From Thermogemmata fonticola (GTDB lineage: Bacteria; Planctomycetota; Planctomycetia; Gemmatales; Gemmataceae): 64,000 nucleotides of DNA. A program made the position numbers and the translations under genes. The DNA lies in assembly GCF_013694095.1 (NCBI RefSeq), contig NZ_JACEFB010000009.1, forward strand, positions 122,831 through 186,830. The letters run 5' to 3'. This document shows positions 43,128 to 51,408 of this stretch, one piece after another. Position 1 is the stretch's first letter, and every line of letters starts with the position of its first letter. The notes below the pieces were generated by a model that saw nothing but the letters and a program-made list of their open reading frames with translations, did not search any database and was not told where the DNA came from.

Positions 43128-43433
43128 ATGTTCGTTCCAACCGGTTGGCGCGACTGGGAGCTGGTGATGGCTGCGTTGCTGTACGCCTGGGCTGCCCTGG
43201 CGGCGGCCTCCCTGTTCGCCTTCGGAGTGGCTTACGGCCTGTTCCGGGAGCATTCGCCTTCCGCGGGCGCTTCTCCGCCGGGCCAAGCCGGTCAAGCCGT
43301 GCAGGCTGCGGCTTCCACCGTGTCTTCCTCGACGGTCTACGTCACGCCAGCGCGTCCTTCCCCCGCGGCGGTCCCTGCGGCGGAGCCGAGCCGTGAAACT
43401 AGCCGGGAGTGGGCGGCGGCCAACGCCTCCTGA
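43128..43433 (+). CDS. Small single-helix membrane protein
   Basis: The 101-residue protein has a hydrophobic helix at about residues 12-38 (LVMAALLYAWAALAAASLFAFGVAYGL) and a Ser/Ala/Pro/Thr-rich tail. The start is well supported by GGAAAGGAGGGTGCATC. No family was recognised. It lies between the DksA-like pair and the PAC2 gene, in its own transcript judging by the terminator before it. Confidence 0.65.
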   Translation: MFVPTGWRDWELVMAALLYAWAALAAASLFAFGVAYGLFREHSPSAGASPPGQAGQAVQAAASTVSSSTVYVTPARPSPAAVPAAEPSRETSREWAAANAS

Positions 43434-43572
43434 CCAGAAGTCCCGCAGGCTCCCGGTGCGGAATCCCGCAGCGGTAGTGCCCTCTCCAATTGTATGATGA
43501 AGGTGCGGACAAGACCCCGCCCTTCAGCGTGGGGAGAGAATAGATCGGAGTGCCTGGTAAGGAGTTGACTCC

Positions 43573-44592
43573 GTGGAACTACCGCAATTGCATCATCCGT
43601 GGCTGATTGCCGTCTGGCCGGGGATGGGCCATGTGGCCATCAATGCGGGGATTTACCTGCTGGCCAAGCTCGGCATGAACGCCCTGGCGGAATTCGAGAC
43701 CCCGGACCTCTTCGACGTGGAACAGGTGGAGGTCAAGGAAGGCCTGATCCAGCCAGTGCGCCGTCCCCGGCATCGTCTCTACGTCTGGCAGGACCCTCAG
43801 CAACGGCACGACCTGGTCGTCTTCGTCGGCGAAGCCCAGCCGCAGTGGGGCAAATACGCCTTCTGCCGCCACCTCATGGACATCGCCCGCAAGCTCAACG
43901 TCGAGCGGGTCTTCACCTTCGCCGCTATGGCCACGCAGATGCATCCCCGGCAGCGCTCCCGCGTCTTCGGCGCGACCACCGATCCCGCCTACCGGGACGA
44001 ACTCAAACAACTGGAACTCCACCTGCTCCAGGACGGGCACATCGGCGGCCTCAATGGCATCCTGTTGGCAGCGGCGGCGGAAGCCCAGCTCCCCGGCACC
44101 TGCTTGCTCGGCGAAATGCCCCACATCTTCGCCCAATTCCCCTTTCCCAAGGCGTCTCTGGCCATCCTGGAAGTCTTCACCACCATCGCCCGCCTGGACC
44201 TGGACCTGACCGAACTGCAACGCGAAGCGGAACGGGTGGAAGAACAGCTTGGCGAACTGCTCGAACGCGTCCAGGAAAAGTACCGCGAGCTTCACGGTGA
44301 AGCCGAGGAGGGCGAAGAAATAGAGCCGGAGGAAGGGGAAGAAGCCGCGGAGGAAGCCGCCCCGGAAGCGGACCGCGAAACCGCCTCCGCCGAAGCCCCG
44401 GAAGACACCCGCCGCCCCGGACGCAACGGCAAACTCTCCCCCGCCGACCAGCAGCACATCGAGCAGCTCTTCACCGAGGCCGCCGCCGACCGCTCCAAAG
44501 CCTTCGAGCTGAAGCGGGAACTCGACCGCCTCGGCGTCTTCAAAGACTACGAAGACCGCTTCCTCGACCTCTTCAAAAAACCCTCCGCCTGA
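43573..44592 (+). CDS. PAC2-family protein with acidic C-terminal extension
   Basis: The 339-residue protein has a PAC2-type domain (proteasome assembly chaperone-like ATP-grasp-related fold) in residues about 5-215: PWLIAVWPGMGHVAINAG, LVVFVGEAQPQ, VFTFAAMATQMHP, GLNGILLAAAAE and GTCLLGEMPHIFAQFPFPKASLAILE. A Glu-rich and coiled-coil tail (about 220-335) follows. Bacterial PAC2 proteins have no settled function; in eukaryotes and archaea the family assists proteasome assembly. It starts with GTG at 43573 after AAGGAGTTGACTCC. No proteasome or Pup gene is in the window. Confidence 0.87.
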   Translation: MELPQLHHPWLIAVWPGMGHVAINAGIYLLAKLGMNALAEFETPDLFDVEQVEVKEGLIQPVRRPRHRLYVWQDPQQRHDLVVFVGEAQPQWGKYAFCRHLMDIARKLNVERVFTFAAMATQMHPRQRSRVFGATTDPAYRDELKQLELHLLQDGHIGGLNGILLAAAAEAQLPGTCLLGEMPHIFAQFPFPKASLAILEVFTTIARLDLDLTELQREAERVEEQLGELLERVQEKYRELHGEAEEGEEIEPEEGEEAAEEAAPEADRETASAEAPEDTRRPGRNGKLSPADQQHIEQLFTEAAADRSKAFELKRELDRLGVFKDYEDRFLDLFKKPSA

Positions 44593-44739
44593 GCCCCCCG
44601 CCTTCCGCCTCTCCCTTCGCTCCCGCAGCCCCGGCGCGAATCTGGGGCCGGAGCCGGTGGGAGGCAGCCTGAGTCCTCACCGGGCGGGCGCTGGAGGAAA
44701 GGCCGGAGCATTTTCTTCCGCAAAATCCGCAGTCAGGGA

Positions 44740-44769
44740 TGGACGATGGGCCTTCGCGGGGGATATAAT
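44740..44769 (+). promoter_or_regulatory. Promoter of the Rrf2 gene
   Basis: TATAAT at 44764-44769 is a perfect -10. TGGACG at 44740-44745 (4 of 6 matches to TTGACA) is spaced 18 bp away. The gene starts 64 bp downstream. A putative operator begins at 44767, overlapping the -10 and the start-of-transcription region, as expected for autorepression. Confidence 0.6.
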
Positions 44770-44788
44770 AGGACAAAAACATGCGATT
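44767..44788 (+). promoter_or_regulatory. Candidate Rrf2 operator, copy 1
   Basis: These 22 bases (aataggacaa + aaacatgcgatt) match a segment before nnrS with 21 of 22 identical (45300-45321). It lies over the -10 and transcription start of the rrf2 gene. The core ACATGCGATT occurs a third time at 45367. I infer a binding site of the Rrf2 protein; no known motif is matched exactly. Confidence 0.6.
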
Positions 44789-44832
44789 ATCGGCATTCAT
44801 CCAGGCCGGATCGCCGGGGGCAAGAGGGAACC

Positions 44833-45258
44833 ATGCTGAGCAAAACCGGTTTGCATGCTGTGCGTGCGATGGTGGCGTTGGCACAACTGCCGCCAGCGGC
44901 CTATGCCGGAGCGGGGAGCATCGCCCGCCGCATCAGCGCTCCCCCGAACTATCTGGCCAAGCTCCTGCGCCTCCTGGTTGACCAGGGCCTGGTCGAATCC
45001 CAAAAGGGACTGGGCGGGGGCTTCCGCTTGGCCCGCGATCCCCGCACGATCTCCCTCTACGATGTCGTGGAACCGATCGAGCACCTGAGCCGCTGGTCCG
45101 GCTGCATTCTGGGCTTGCCAGCCTGTTCGGACTCCGCGCCTTGTCCCCTCCACGAGCGCTGGAAGGCTGTCCGCAGCGCCTATATCCAGATGCTCCAGCG
45201 GACCACTCTGGCGGACCTGGTGGCCAGAATCCCGCCGCGGCGAAAAATTCCCTCCTGA
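44833..45258 (+). CDS. Rrf2-family regulator with Fe-S ligand cysteines (NsrR/IscR-like)
   Basis: The 141-residue protein has an N-terminal winged HTH (HAVRAMVALAQLPPAAYAGAGSIARRISAPPNYLAKLLRLL) and the family GGFRLAR wing. Cysteines 91, 98 and 104 with His107 stand in an arrangement like IscR (92, 98, 104, His107) and NsrR. An iron-sulfur cluster is therefore expected, for sensing nitric oxide, oxygen or Fe-S status. It is followed by a terminator and then nnrS, which argues for NO sensing and for an NsrR role (inference). The start follows AGAGGGAACC. A promoter and a matching operator precede it. Confidence 0.9.
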   Translation: MLSKTGLHAVRAMVALAQLPPAAYAGAGSIARRISAPPNYLAKLLRLLVDQGLVESQKGLGGGFRLARDPRTISLYDVVEPIEHLSRWSGCILGLPACSDSAPCPLHERWKAVRSAYIQMLQRTTLADLVARIPPRRKIPS

Positions 45259-45289
45259 AAGCCTCCGGGGATCAGGAGGGCCTTTTTTT
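45259..45289 (+). terminator. Terminator after Rrf2 gene
   Basis: The stem GCCTCC (45261-45266) pairs with GGAGGGC (45276-45282, one bulge) around a loop, followed by TTTTTTT (45283-45289). It lies directly after the stop codon, so nnrS needs its own promoter. Confidence 0.72.
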
Positions 45290-45299
45290 GAGCCTCCAA

Positions 45300-45321
45300 A
45301 ATAGGACAATAACATGCGATT
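45300..45321 (+). promoter_or_regulatory. Candidate Rrf2 operator, copy 2 (before nnrS)
   Basis: This segment is identical to copy 1 at 44767 except for one base (aataggacaa then taacatgcgatt). It lies about 80-100 bp before the nnrS start. The bases before it (ccaaaat) may form part of a -10 by analogy with copy 1. Confidence 0.6.
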
Positions 45322-45366
45322 TGACGAACGGAAAACTCTCCATCGGCTGGTCAATTTCGGATAAAC

Positions 45367-45376
45367 ACATGCGATT
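45367..45376 (+). promoter_or_regulatory. Candidate Rrf2 operator core, copy 3
   Basis: The 10-base core ACATGCGATT recurs here, 53 bp after its position in copy 2, with only the core and a few flanking A/T bases shared. It lies 25 bp before the nnrS start, just before its ribosome-binding site. The presence of this 10-mer three times in 600 bp is not expected by chance. Confidence 0.55.
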
Positions 45377-45400
45377 CGAGGAATCCAGGAGGCCCCGGCT

Positions 45401-47248
45401 ATGGCTCCGACTCCGCTTCCGATCGATGGCCTGACGATGATTCCTGAGCTATTGCGCCGCTATCCCCAGGCACGGCAGGTGCTCGACCGCTACGGCTTGC
45501 AGGGCTGTGGCGGGCCGGAGGGACCGGTCGAGTCCCTGGCTGCCTTTGCCCGCCTCCATGATGTGCCCTTGGAACGGCTGCTGGAGGAGATACGCCAGGT
45601 GCTGAGCGCTCCGCGCCCTCCGCTTTCCCCGGCGCTGCCGGCCTCGTCCGGACCGCCTCGCGGCGTAGATGCGATTTATCGCCCCTTCTTCCTGGCCGGC
45701 ATTCTGGTCACGCTGACAGCGGGGGCGACGTGGGGAGCGTATCTGCTGCTGCGGATCGGCTGGGCGGGTTCGTTCCGGGCCGTGGGAGTCCATGAGATCA
45801 ACGCTCACGGCCACGCCCAGATTTTCGGCTGGGTCGGCCTCTTCGTCATGGGCTTTGCTTATCAGGCATTTCCCCGGTTCAAGCACACGGTGCTGGCGTA
45901 TCCGGCGCTGGCGTGGGCGAGCCTGGTGCTGATGCTGCTGGGCATCGTCGGGCGCTCGGTGGGCGAGCCGCTGGCAGAAAGCCGTGCGGCGGCGGGCGTC
46001 CTTGCGGTGGCCTCGGCCTGGCTGGAGGTGCTCGCCGTGCTCCTCTTCGTGATCGTGATCGGGGCGACCTGGCGGCGGGCGGAGCGCGGCCTGACCTGCT
46101 CCGACGGCTACATTCTCGCGGCCTTGCTCTGGTTCGCCATCCAGGCGGTTTACGAAGCGGTCTATTTGCAGGCCCTCTTGCAGACCCAGAGCCGGGAAGA
46201 ACTGCTGACGTTGATTGCGGCCTGGCAGGGAGCGCTGCGGGACATCCAGATTCACGGCTTCGCCTTGCTGATGATCCTGGGCGTGACCCAGCGGGTGGTG
46301 CTCCCGGCCTACGAAATGGCCGCACCGTCCCGGCGGGGAAGTCTGGCGGCCCTGGCGCTGCTCAACCTCGCTGTGCTGGGAGAAGTTTTCGGCCTGATTC
46401 TCCTGGGGGAGTCCCGCCGGTTCTGGGCCGGCGTCTGGTATGCCTCTGTCTTGCTGCTGTCCGCCACAGTGATGACACTGGTCTGGCACTGGGGGATTTT
46501 CCGGCCGGTGCGGGAAGCGGATCGCAGCCTCAAGTTCATCCGTGCCGCCTACGCCTGGCTGCTGCTGTCGCTAGCCATGCTGGTCCTCTTGCCGGGGTAT
46601 CAGTTCGGCCTGTTGCCGAAGCTGGCGCCGGAGAGCCTGGCCGTGCAGATCGGCTTTTCCCACGCCTACTACGGTGCTGCCCGCCATGCCGTCACCGTGG
46701 GGTTCATCAGCCTGATGATCCTGGGGATGGCCGCACGGGTGGTGCCCACTCTCCAGGGTGTCGATCCGCGCCGCCTGCCGCGCCTGTGGGTGCCGTTTGT
46801 CCTGCTCAACGCCGGCTGTACCCTGCGAGTCGTGGGCCAGACCATGACGGACTTCCTGCCGTCGGCGTACCCCCTCATGGCTGCCAGCGGCGTGCTGGAA
46901 GTGGCCGCACTCGCCCTTTGGAGCGGCCATCTCGTCCGTCTGATGTTCGGCGGCTGGCGTTCCCGCACGGCGGAGCTGCTGCCCTACATCCCCGGCACGC
47001 CGATCGAGGAAGGCCACAGCGTCGGCGAAATCCTCGCCCGTTACCCGGAACTGCTGGAAACATTCCTGGCCCTGGGGTTCCGCCCGTTGGCCCAATCCTG
47101 GCTGCGGCAAACGCTCGCCTATCGAGTCAGCATTGGCCAAGCCTGCCGATACCTGGGCCTGCCCACGCAGAAAGTCCTCGCCGCGCTCAATCAGGCACGC
47201 GAGGCCTTGCCGCCGTCGATGCGTTCCCTGCCTGTCCTGACGTCCTGA
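45401..47248 (+). CDS. NnrS-family protein flanked by two DUF1858 domains
   Basis: The 615-residue protein has an N-terminal DUF1858 domain (about 7-65; TMIPELLRRYPQARQVLDRYGLQGCGGP). The NnrS membrane domain (about 90-520) has roughly 12 helices and the family block HGHAQIFGWVGLFVMGFAYQAFPRF, with further His residues in IQIHGFALLMILG and HAVTVGF. A second DUF1858-like domain ends the protein (about 530-605; VGEILARYPELLETFLALGF). NnrS is a heme- and copper-containing membrane protein linked to nitric oxide defence. DUF1858 occurs in ScdA/RIC-type proteins that repair nitrosylated iron. The start follows AGGAGGCCCCGGCT. Confidence 0.92.
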   Translation: MAPTPLPIDGLTMIPELLRRYPQARQVLDRYGLQGCGGPEGPVESLAAFARLHDVPLERLLEEIRQVLSAPRPPLSPALPASSGPPRGVDAIYRPFFLAGILVTLTAGATWGAYLLLRIGWAGSFRAVGVHEINAHGHAQIFGWVGLFVMGFAYQAFPRFKHTVLAYPALAWASLVLMLLGIVGRSVGEPLAESRAAAGVLAVASAWLEVLAVLLFVIVIGATWRRAERGLTCSDGYILAALLWFAIQAVYEAVYLQALLQTQSREELLTLIAAWQGALRDIQIHGFALLMILGVTQRVVLPAYEMAAPSRRGSLAALALLNLAVLGEVFGLILLGESRRFWAGVWYASVLLLSATVMTLVWHWGIFRPVREADRSLKFIRAAYAWLLLSLAMLVLLPGYQFGLLPKLAPESLAVQIGFSHAYYGAARHAVTVGFISLMILGMAARVVPTLQGVDPRRLPRLWVPFVLLNAGCTLRVVGQTMTDFLPSAYPLMAASGVLEVAALALWSGHLVRLMFGGWRSRTAELLPYIPGTPIEEGHSVGEILARYPELLETFLALGFRPLAQSWLRQTLAYRVSIGQACRYLGLPTQKVLAALNQAREALPPSMRSLPVLTS

Positions 47249-47391
47249 CCGTCCGGAGATTTTTCTCGCGGGAAAAACCGAACATGACAGGAGGACTGAA
47301 CGCGAACGGTTCCAGCAAACGATCCAACGAAGTTTTTTCTCGAATTTAGGAGTATATCTTTAACTACCTGCATTCCAAAGGAGTTTAGATC

Positions 47392-47715
47392 ATGGCGATT
47401 CCGCATGCCGCTCCGGGCCAGGTCATCGATGTTCGGCCCTTGGGGTCCGCGCTGCGCCAGAGCTTGACGACGACGCTGATCAAGACGGCCCGGCTGGAGG
47501 TCATCCGCCTGGTGCTGCCCGCGGGTAAGGAAATCCCGCCGCATAAAGTGGCTGGCGAGATCACGGTGCACTGCCTGGAAGGGCGGGTGGCCTTCACGGC
47601 TCTGGGGCGGACCCAGGAGTTGGCGGCGGGCCAGATGCTCTACCTTCCCGGCCACGAGCTGCACTCCTTGCGCGGCCTGGAGGACGCCTCCGTCCTCGTC
47701 ACCATTTTGCTGTGA
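47392..47715 (+). CDS. Cupin-domain protein
   Basis: The 107-residue protein is a single small cupin. The core runs LVLPAGKEIPPHKVAGEITVHCLEGRV to GQMLYLPGHELHSL, with His residues at metal-site positions. It probably binds a metal; the reaction is unknown. It follows nnrS by about 145 bp on the same strand and may belong to the same stress response (inference). The start is supported by AAAGGAGTTTAGATC. An AT-rich stretch (47340-47365) before it could hold a separate promoter. Confidence 0.87.
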   Translation: MAIPHAAPGQVIDVRPLGSALRQSLTTTLIKTARLEVIRLVLPAGKEIPPHKVAGEITVHCLEGRVAFTALGRTQELAAGQMLYLPGHELHSLRGLEDASVLVTILL

Positions 47716-47917
47716 AATCCGCGGGGGTCAAAAGGCGGATCCTTCACCTCTGGGGGAAGGCGCACCCCTGCCCGTGCTGTTCTGGTGCAGCAGTACCCTG
47801 GGACCGAGGGTCAGGGAAAACAGGACTTCAAGGGCCGGCGCAGGCGGGGTTGTCGTAAGTCCCAGGATTTGCAGTTCGTTGGCGTTATTGGCCGCGACTG
47901 GCCTCAGAACAGAGGAG

Positions 47918-47990
<73 letters not shown>

Positions 47991-48187
47991 GTGCCGGAGA
48001 AGGCGAACGGTCGCAGGCCGCCCATCCTGGACGATTCGACGAGGAAAGCCGAGCGGAGGATGGCCCGCGGAGATATTTTTGGAAAGACCGAGGAAAGTTT
48101 CAAGGGGCCGAAGGCGAAATCCCCCTTTCCCGCCAGCACCGGAAGGCTGAAGAACGAGAAAGGCGGGCGGCGGAGAGGGGAGTGCCG

Positions 48188-48409
48188 TCAGGAGGCGGCG
48201 GGCAGGTTCTGGTCCTGGTTCTGACGGGCTTCTGCGTTCTGAGGATGGTGCTGGTGATGCAGGGGAAGCAGCTCCTGACGATAGATAGGCACTTCACGGG
48301 GCGCTTCGATACCGAGGCGGATTTTGCCGCGGTCGATGTCCACCACCGTGATACAGATGTTGTCGCCGATGTAGATTTTCTCGCCCAGTTTACGACTGAG
48401 TACTAACAT
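48188..48409 (-). CDS. csrA: Carbon storage regulator CsrA
   Basis: The 73-residue protein starts with MLVLSRKLGEKIYIGDNICI and continues VVDIDRGKIRLGIEAPREVPIYRQE, the full CsrA core with the RNA-binding Arg. It binds GGA-containing sites in mRNA leaders and controls translation. It carries a His/Gln/Asn-rich tail of about 25 residues, longer than the E. coli protein. In flagellated bacteria it is near fliW, which is not here. The start follows CGGAGGATGCCCC. Confidence 0.97.
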   Translation of the reverse strand: MLVLSRKLGEKIYIGDNICITVVDIDRGKIRLGIEAPREVPIYRQELLPLHHQHHPQNAEARQNQDQNLPAAS

Positions 48410-48716
48410 GGGGCATCCTCCGGAGTCCGCATCAGTCGTTCCTAAACGCTTCCTAATTTTACTTCACAAAGTGACCGGCGATGGTGGGAATTTGGCCAGA
48501 AAGGAGCCGACTTTGCGGATTGTCCAGGCTCATTTCCGGTAGATTGGGTGCGATCGTTGAAGCTGGCCGATTGGATCGGACCGTTGGGGTTGGAACCGCA
48601 AGGTCGCGGGACCTGCCGGAAGGGGAACGGAGGCGGCGCTCCGCTCCCTGTTGCCGTTCCGCCGGCGCTTCCGAGGCGGTTCGGTCTCCGGGCAGGTCGG
48701 GGTGTCCGAGTCCGGT
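48410..48716. other. Upstream region of csrA, no other gene seen
   Basis: This 307-bp space contains an AT-rich stretch (48450-48475) with taaaat on the minus strand, which could be the csrA -10, but no good -35 at normal spacing. The rest is GC-rich and non-coding. No further gene is recognised. Confidence 0.35.
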
Positions 48717-49067
48717 TCAAGCGGCTTGAGGCGGCGGGCTGGCGTCCAGGCCGTGCTGCCGGAGGTATTCCAACGGCCGCGGATCGCCGGGGTAGCGGGC
48801 ATCGGCGGGGTGGAAGAGGGCCTGTTTGCGGCGGGTGCGCTCCTCCAGCACGGCCAGTTTTTCGGGACTGCCGGGCGGCGCCGTCGTGGGCAAAGGCGGC
48901 AGCGGCGCGTTGCCGTTGAAGTTCCCCACCCCGCGCCGAGCGTACTTGCTCGTGGACGGATACTGCTCCTTGACACCGGGCGTGTAGTAGCAACTCCAGC
49001 ACAAACCGCGGGGTCGATTCACCTTGCACTTGTGACAATGACGGCAGACAGCGGTGCTCGTAGCCAT
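48717..49067 (-). CDS. Hypothetical protein with short zinc-binding N-terminus
   Basis: This 116-residue protein begins MATSTAVCRHCHKCKVNRP and then GLCWSCYYTPGVKEQYPS. The cysteines (CxxC and CxxC within 25 residues) suggest a zinc ribbon or zinc knuckle. The second half is Pro/Arg/Ala-rich. The start has a perfect AGGAGG. No family was recognised; similar small zinc proteins occur in planctomycetes. It may bind nucleic acid (inference). Confidence 0.65.
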   Translation of the reverse strand: MATSTAVCRHCHKCKVNRPRGLCWSCYYTPGVKEQYPSTSKYARRGVGNFNGNAPLPPLPTTAPPGSPEKLAVLEERTRRKQALFHPADARYPGDPRPLEYLRQHGLDASPPPQAA

Positions 49068-49274
49068 GGGCGATACCTCCTAGAAGAAAGAGCATTCTCG
49101 TGCGTCAGGCGTTCGGTGGTTCCGGTCCATCCGGTTTGGATCGATCCGGTTCGGGTCCATCCGGCGGTGTGTCTGGGCTGGGGCGGACTTCCGAGGGGTC
49201 CGGCCGGGGCTGGCGGCAGTGCCCTGCACACGGACCCAGGACCCCAGGGACGGCAGGGGGACCACTCCCCACTA

Positions 49275-49871
49275 TCAGGCGGCGGCCAGGGTGACCGGGA
49301 AGGTGATAGGATCACTCCCGGCGATAGGATCGCTCCCCGCGATAGGATCGCGTCCTGCGGTGGAACCGTTGTCGGCGCGGGAGTCGCTCTGCGTGGCAGA
49401 GTCGCTTCCGGCGGCAGAGGCGGCGGCTGGCGCCGGCTTCGCCTGCCGTTGGGCCAAGGCCAGCTCCACCTCCGCCAGCAGTTCCCGGCGGACGATCTCC
49501 CGCGGCGTGTCGTCGTACCAGTTGAGGAAATGGCGGCAGGCGGTCGGCTCCCCCAGGCGCAGGTCCGCCTCGTAGCAGAGGCGGGCGAAATACTCCTCGA
49601 CCTGGCCGACCGTCTTCAGCCCCTCGCCGCGCCAGCCGCAGTAACCCAGGGCACAGGCCGCTTCCACCGCCCAATCCATCAGGGACAACAGCGGCGGCGG
49701 CGTCGTCGTGGCCCCCTGCTGGAGCCGGGGATCGTCCGTCACCAGCCCCTCGCGCAACGCCTCCAGCGCTGCCGTGGACAGCTCCGGCACAAACCCCTCG
49801 CGCCAGACCTGCCGCCAGGCTTCGCCGCCGCAAGATGGCACCCCAGCCACCAACTGTCGATCGTGTGTCAT
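49275..49871 (-). CDS. Hypothetical protein with low-complexity tail
   Basis: The 198-residue protein has a helical core (about 15-140; WRQVWREGFVPELSTAALEALREGL, then VEEYFARLCYEADLRLGEPTACRHFLNWYDDTPREIVRRELLAEVELAL) and a tail of Ala/Ser/Asp (AGSDPIAGSDPI). The DNA of the tail contains an 18-bp tandem repeat (gataggatcgctccccgc-like, about 49303-49360), so the tail may have grown by slippage. No family was recognised. The start follows GGAGGGTGAGACG, and a near-consensus promoter lies 150 bp upstream. Confidence 0.62.
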   Translation of the reverse strand: MTHDRQLVAGVPSCGGEAWRQVWREGFVPELSTAALEALREGLVTDDPRLQQGATTTPPPLLSLMDWAVEAACALGYCGWRGEGLKTVGQVEEYFARLCYEADLRLGEPTACRHFLNWYDDTPREIVRRELLAEVELALAQRQAKPAPAAASAAGSDSATQSDSRADNGSTAGRDPIAGSDPIAGSDPITFPVTLAAA

Positions 49872-50642
49872 CGTCTCACCCTCCCCGGCGAGACCGGCCG
49901 ATGCGATCCCGTTGCCTCTGCCCCGTTCCGCCGGCCTCTCCGAGCGGTCCGGCCCGTGTCGGCCTGTCCGTCGCGGAACCGGGAAAACTCCTCATTCCGG
50001 CCTCGCTGCTATCTCTTATACAGATGTTCACATATGTGTCAATGTTCATGAGCGAAAAAATGCCGAAAAAACCCGGTTTTTGCCCCGCCGCGGCGAAAAA
50101 CTCGCCATTGCTACCCCCGCGCACGCCCAGGAAAAGCGACATTTCTAGACAAGCTCAGCCGCAGGAAACCGCGAGGGAGACGGAGGAAGCCGAGACGGGA
50201 AAGAAGGCGGACCGGAGGGGGAAGCGCCAGCCGACAGAGAGCAGGGAGGCGGGAATGGACCGGAGGGGGAAGCGCCAGCCGACAGAGAGCAGGGAGGCGG
50301 CGGGGCGGAGACGGGCGGAGACGGAGAAGCGACAGCGAATGGGGAACAGACGGGCGGAGCGCGACGGAGTCGTGACAGCCGACGGCGGGGCAGTGTCTCT
50401 TCGGTTCGAGAAGGGTTAGGGCGGGCTGACCGGGTTTGCTAGCGAACCGCACGCTTTCCCCGCGGTGGAAATCGCCCGGCGGACCCTGAGCGGAGCGGGA
50501 CGGAACCTGGAACGCCTCGCGCTTTGGCAAACAGGGTCAGGGTCAGAACAGGGTCACAGCATGGGGCGCGTGACCTCCATGGACCAGACAATTCCCCGGA
50601 CATGCCCCGTCCGTTTTTCTCCCCACGCTTTTTCTCCCCACG
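49872..50642. other. Long gap with 48-bp repeat and promoter
   Basis: This 771-bp space holds the promoter at 50015-50042. It also holds a palindrome CACATATGTG overlapping the promoter spacer, and a 48-bp duplication whose units begin at 50209 and 50257 (accggagggggaagcgccag). The ORFs here, including one of 194 codons on the plus strand, are rich in Arg/Glu and lack start signals or family features. I see no gene. Confidence 0.55.
50015..50042 (-). promoter_or_regulatory. Near-consensus sigma-70 promoter on minus strand
   Basis: TTGACA (50042 to 50037) and TATAAG (50020 to 50015) are separated by 16 bp. It is the best sigma-70 match in the window. It faces the hypothetical gene starting at 49871, leaving a leader of about 140 bases. 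The palindrome CACATATGTG, which overlaps the -35 edge and spacer, could be an operator. Confidence 0.72.
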
Positions 50643-51002
50643 CTACGGACGACGGACGGCCAGCCAGACGATCAGACCGATGAGGAGGAGTTGGAGGAAC
50701 ACAATCGTCCAATAGGTCTTTTGGAACGAGGTTTTGCGTGTCTTATGGCGCAGGACTTTTTGGGCGGCGAAAGCGGCGGGGGAACCGCCGAGGAAGGCCA
50801 ACCCCTGCAAGACGCTTTCCGGGACGCGGACCAGGGATGAACCGGCGATGAGTTTGTCGTAGCTGTAGAGGGCCAACGTCGTGAGGTTGATCGCGGCCAG
50901 GTAGGCCAGGGCCGGGTGCCAACCGCCAGAGACGGCCAGGAGGAGGGCGAGGATCACCACACCACAGGCGGCTGCCAGGCCATAAAACGCCGTCGGCGAC
51001 AT
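50643..51002 (-). CDS. DUF1294-family small membrane protein
   Basis: The 119-residue protein has three or four hydrophobic helices and the DUF1294 core LYSYDKLIAGSSLVRVPESVLQGLAFLGGSPAAFAAQKVLRHKTRKTSFQ. The function of the family is unknown. The start at 51002 is the first ATG of the family-like part. An ATG at 51098 adds 32 residues with no support. A TTGACA at 51122 to 51117 may be the -35 of its promoter, though its -10 partner is poor. Confidence 0.82.
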   Translation of the reverse strand: MSPTAFYGLAAACGVVILALLLAVSGGWHPALAYLAAINLTTLALYSYDKLIAGSSLVRVPESVLQGLAFLGGSPAAFAAQKVLRHKTRKTSFQKTYWTIVFLQLLLIGLIVWLAVRRP

Positions 51003-51408
51003 GGCTTTGTTCCCGGGTTTGGAAGGCTCACGTATCCCCAGTCTCAGGAAGGAAGGTAAAACCAGACCTCTCCTCGTAAATTGTGTTCCGCTTATCATTG
51101 GGCTAACAAGGAATCATGTCAACCGGAATTGTCGGCGGCCGTGCGGCGCTAGCCTTGGCGCCCCGCGTGAATGTCCGCCCGGAGAACAGGGTCTGTCCGC
51201 CTCAAGCTGGGACGGTCCCAGGGGCGGGGGAGAAGGTCGAGTCAATTTGACACAGACCGGAAAAACCAACCGGCCGCTTCCGTCGTCGGAAGTGACAAAC
51301 CGGAGAGAGGCGAAGTCACGAGATCGGTTCCGGCGTCGTAACGAGCCAATAAGGGAGAAGCGATGAGGCCAGCGAAGCGATGAGGCACGTAGAAGGGAGG
51401 GTACGACC
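51003..51408. other. Gap before the beta-propeller gene
   Basis: This 406-bp space lies between divergent genes. A TTGACA at 51247-51252 on the plus strand has no good -10 at 16-18 bp. Motifs cgaagtcacgagatcgg and gaggccagcgaagcgatgagg give small repeats near 51310-51385. No gene is recognised. Confidence 0.35.

Noticed and set aside
47255..47285. Terminator after nnrS
   Set aside because: The near-palindrome tttttctcgcgggaaaaa is AT-stemmed, has little GC stem and no trailing T-run, so I did not list it.
49835..50419. Plus-strand ORF of 194 codons near 50 kb
   Set aside because: It lacks a ribosome-binding site, overlaps the start of a real minus-strand gene and is made of a translated 48-bp repeat.
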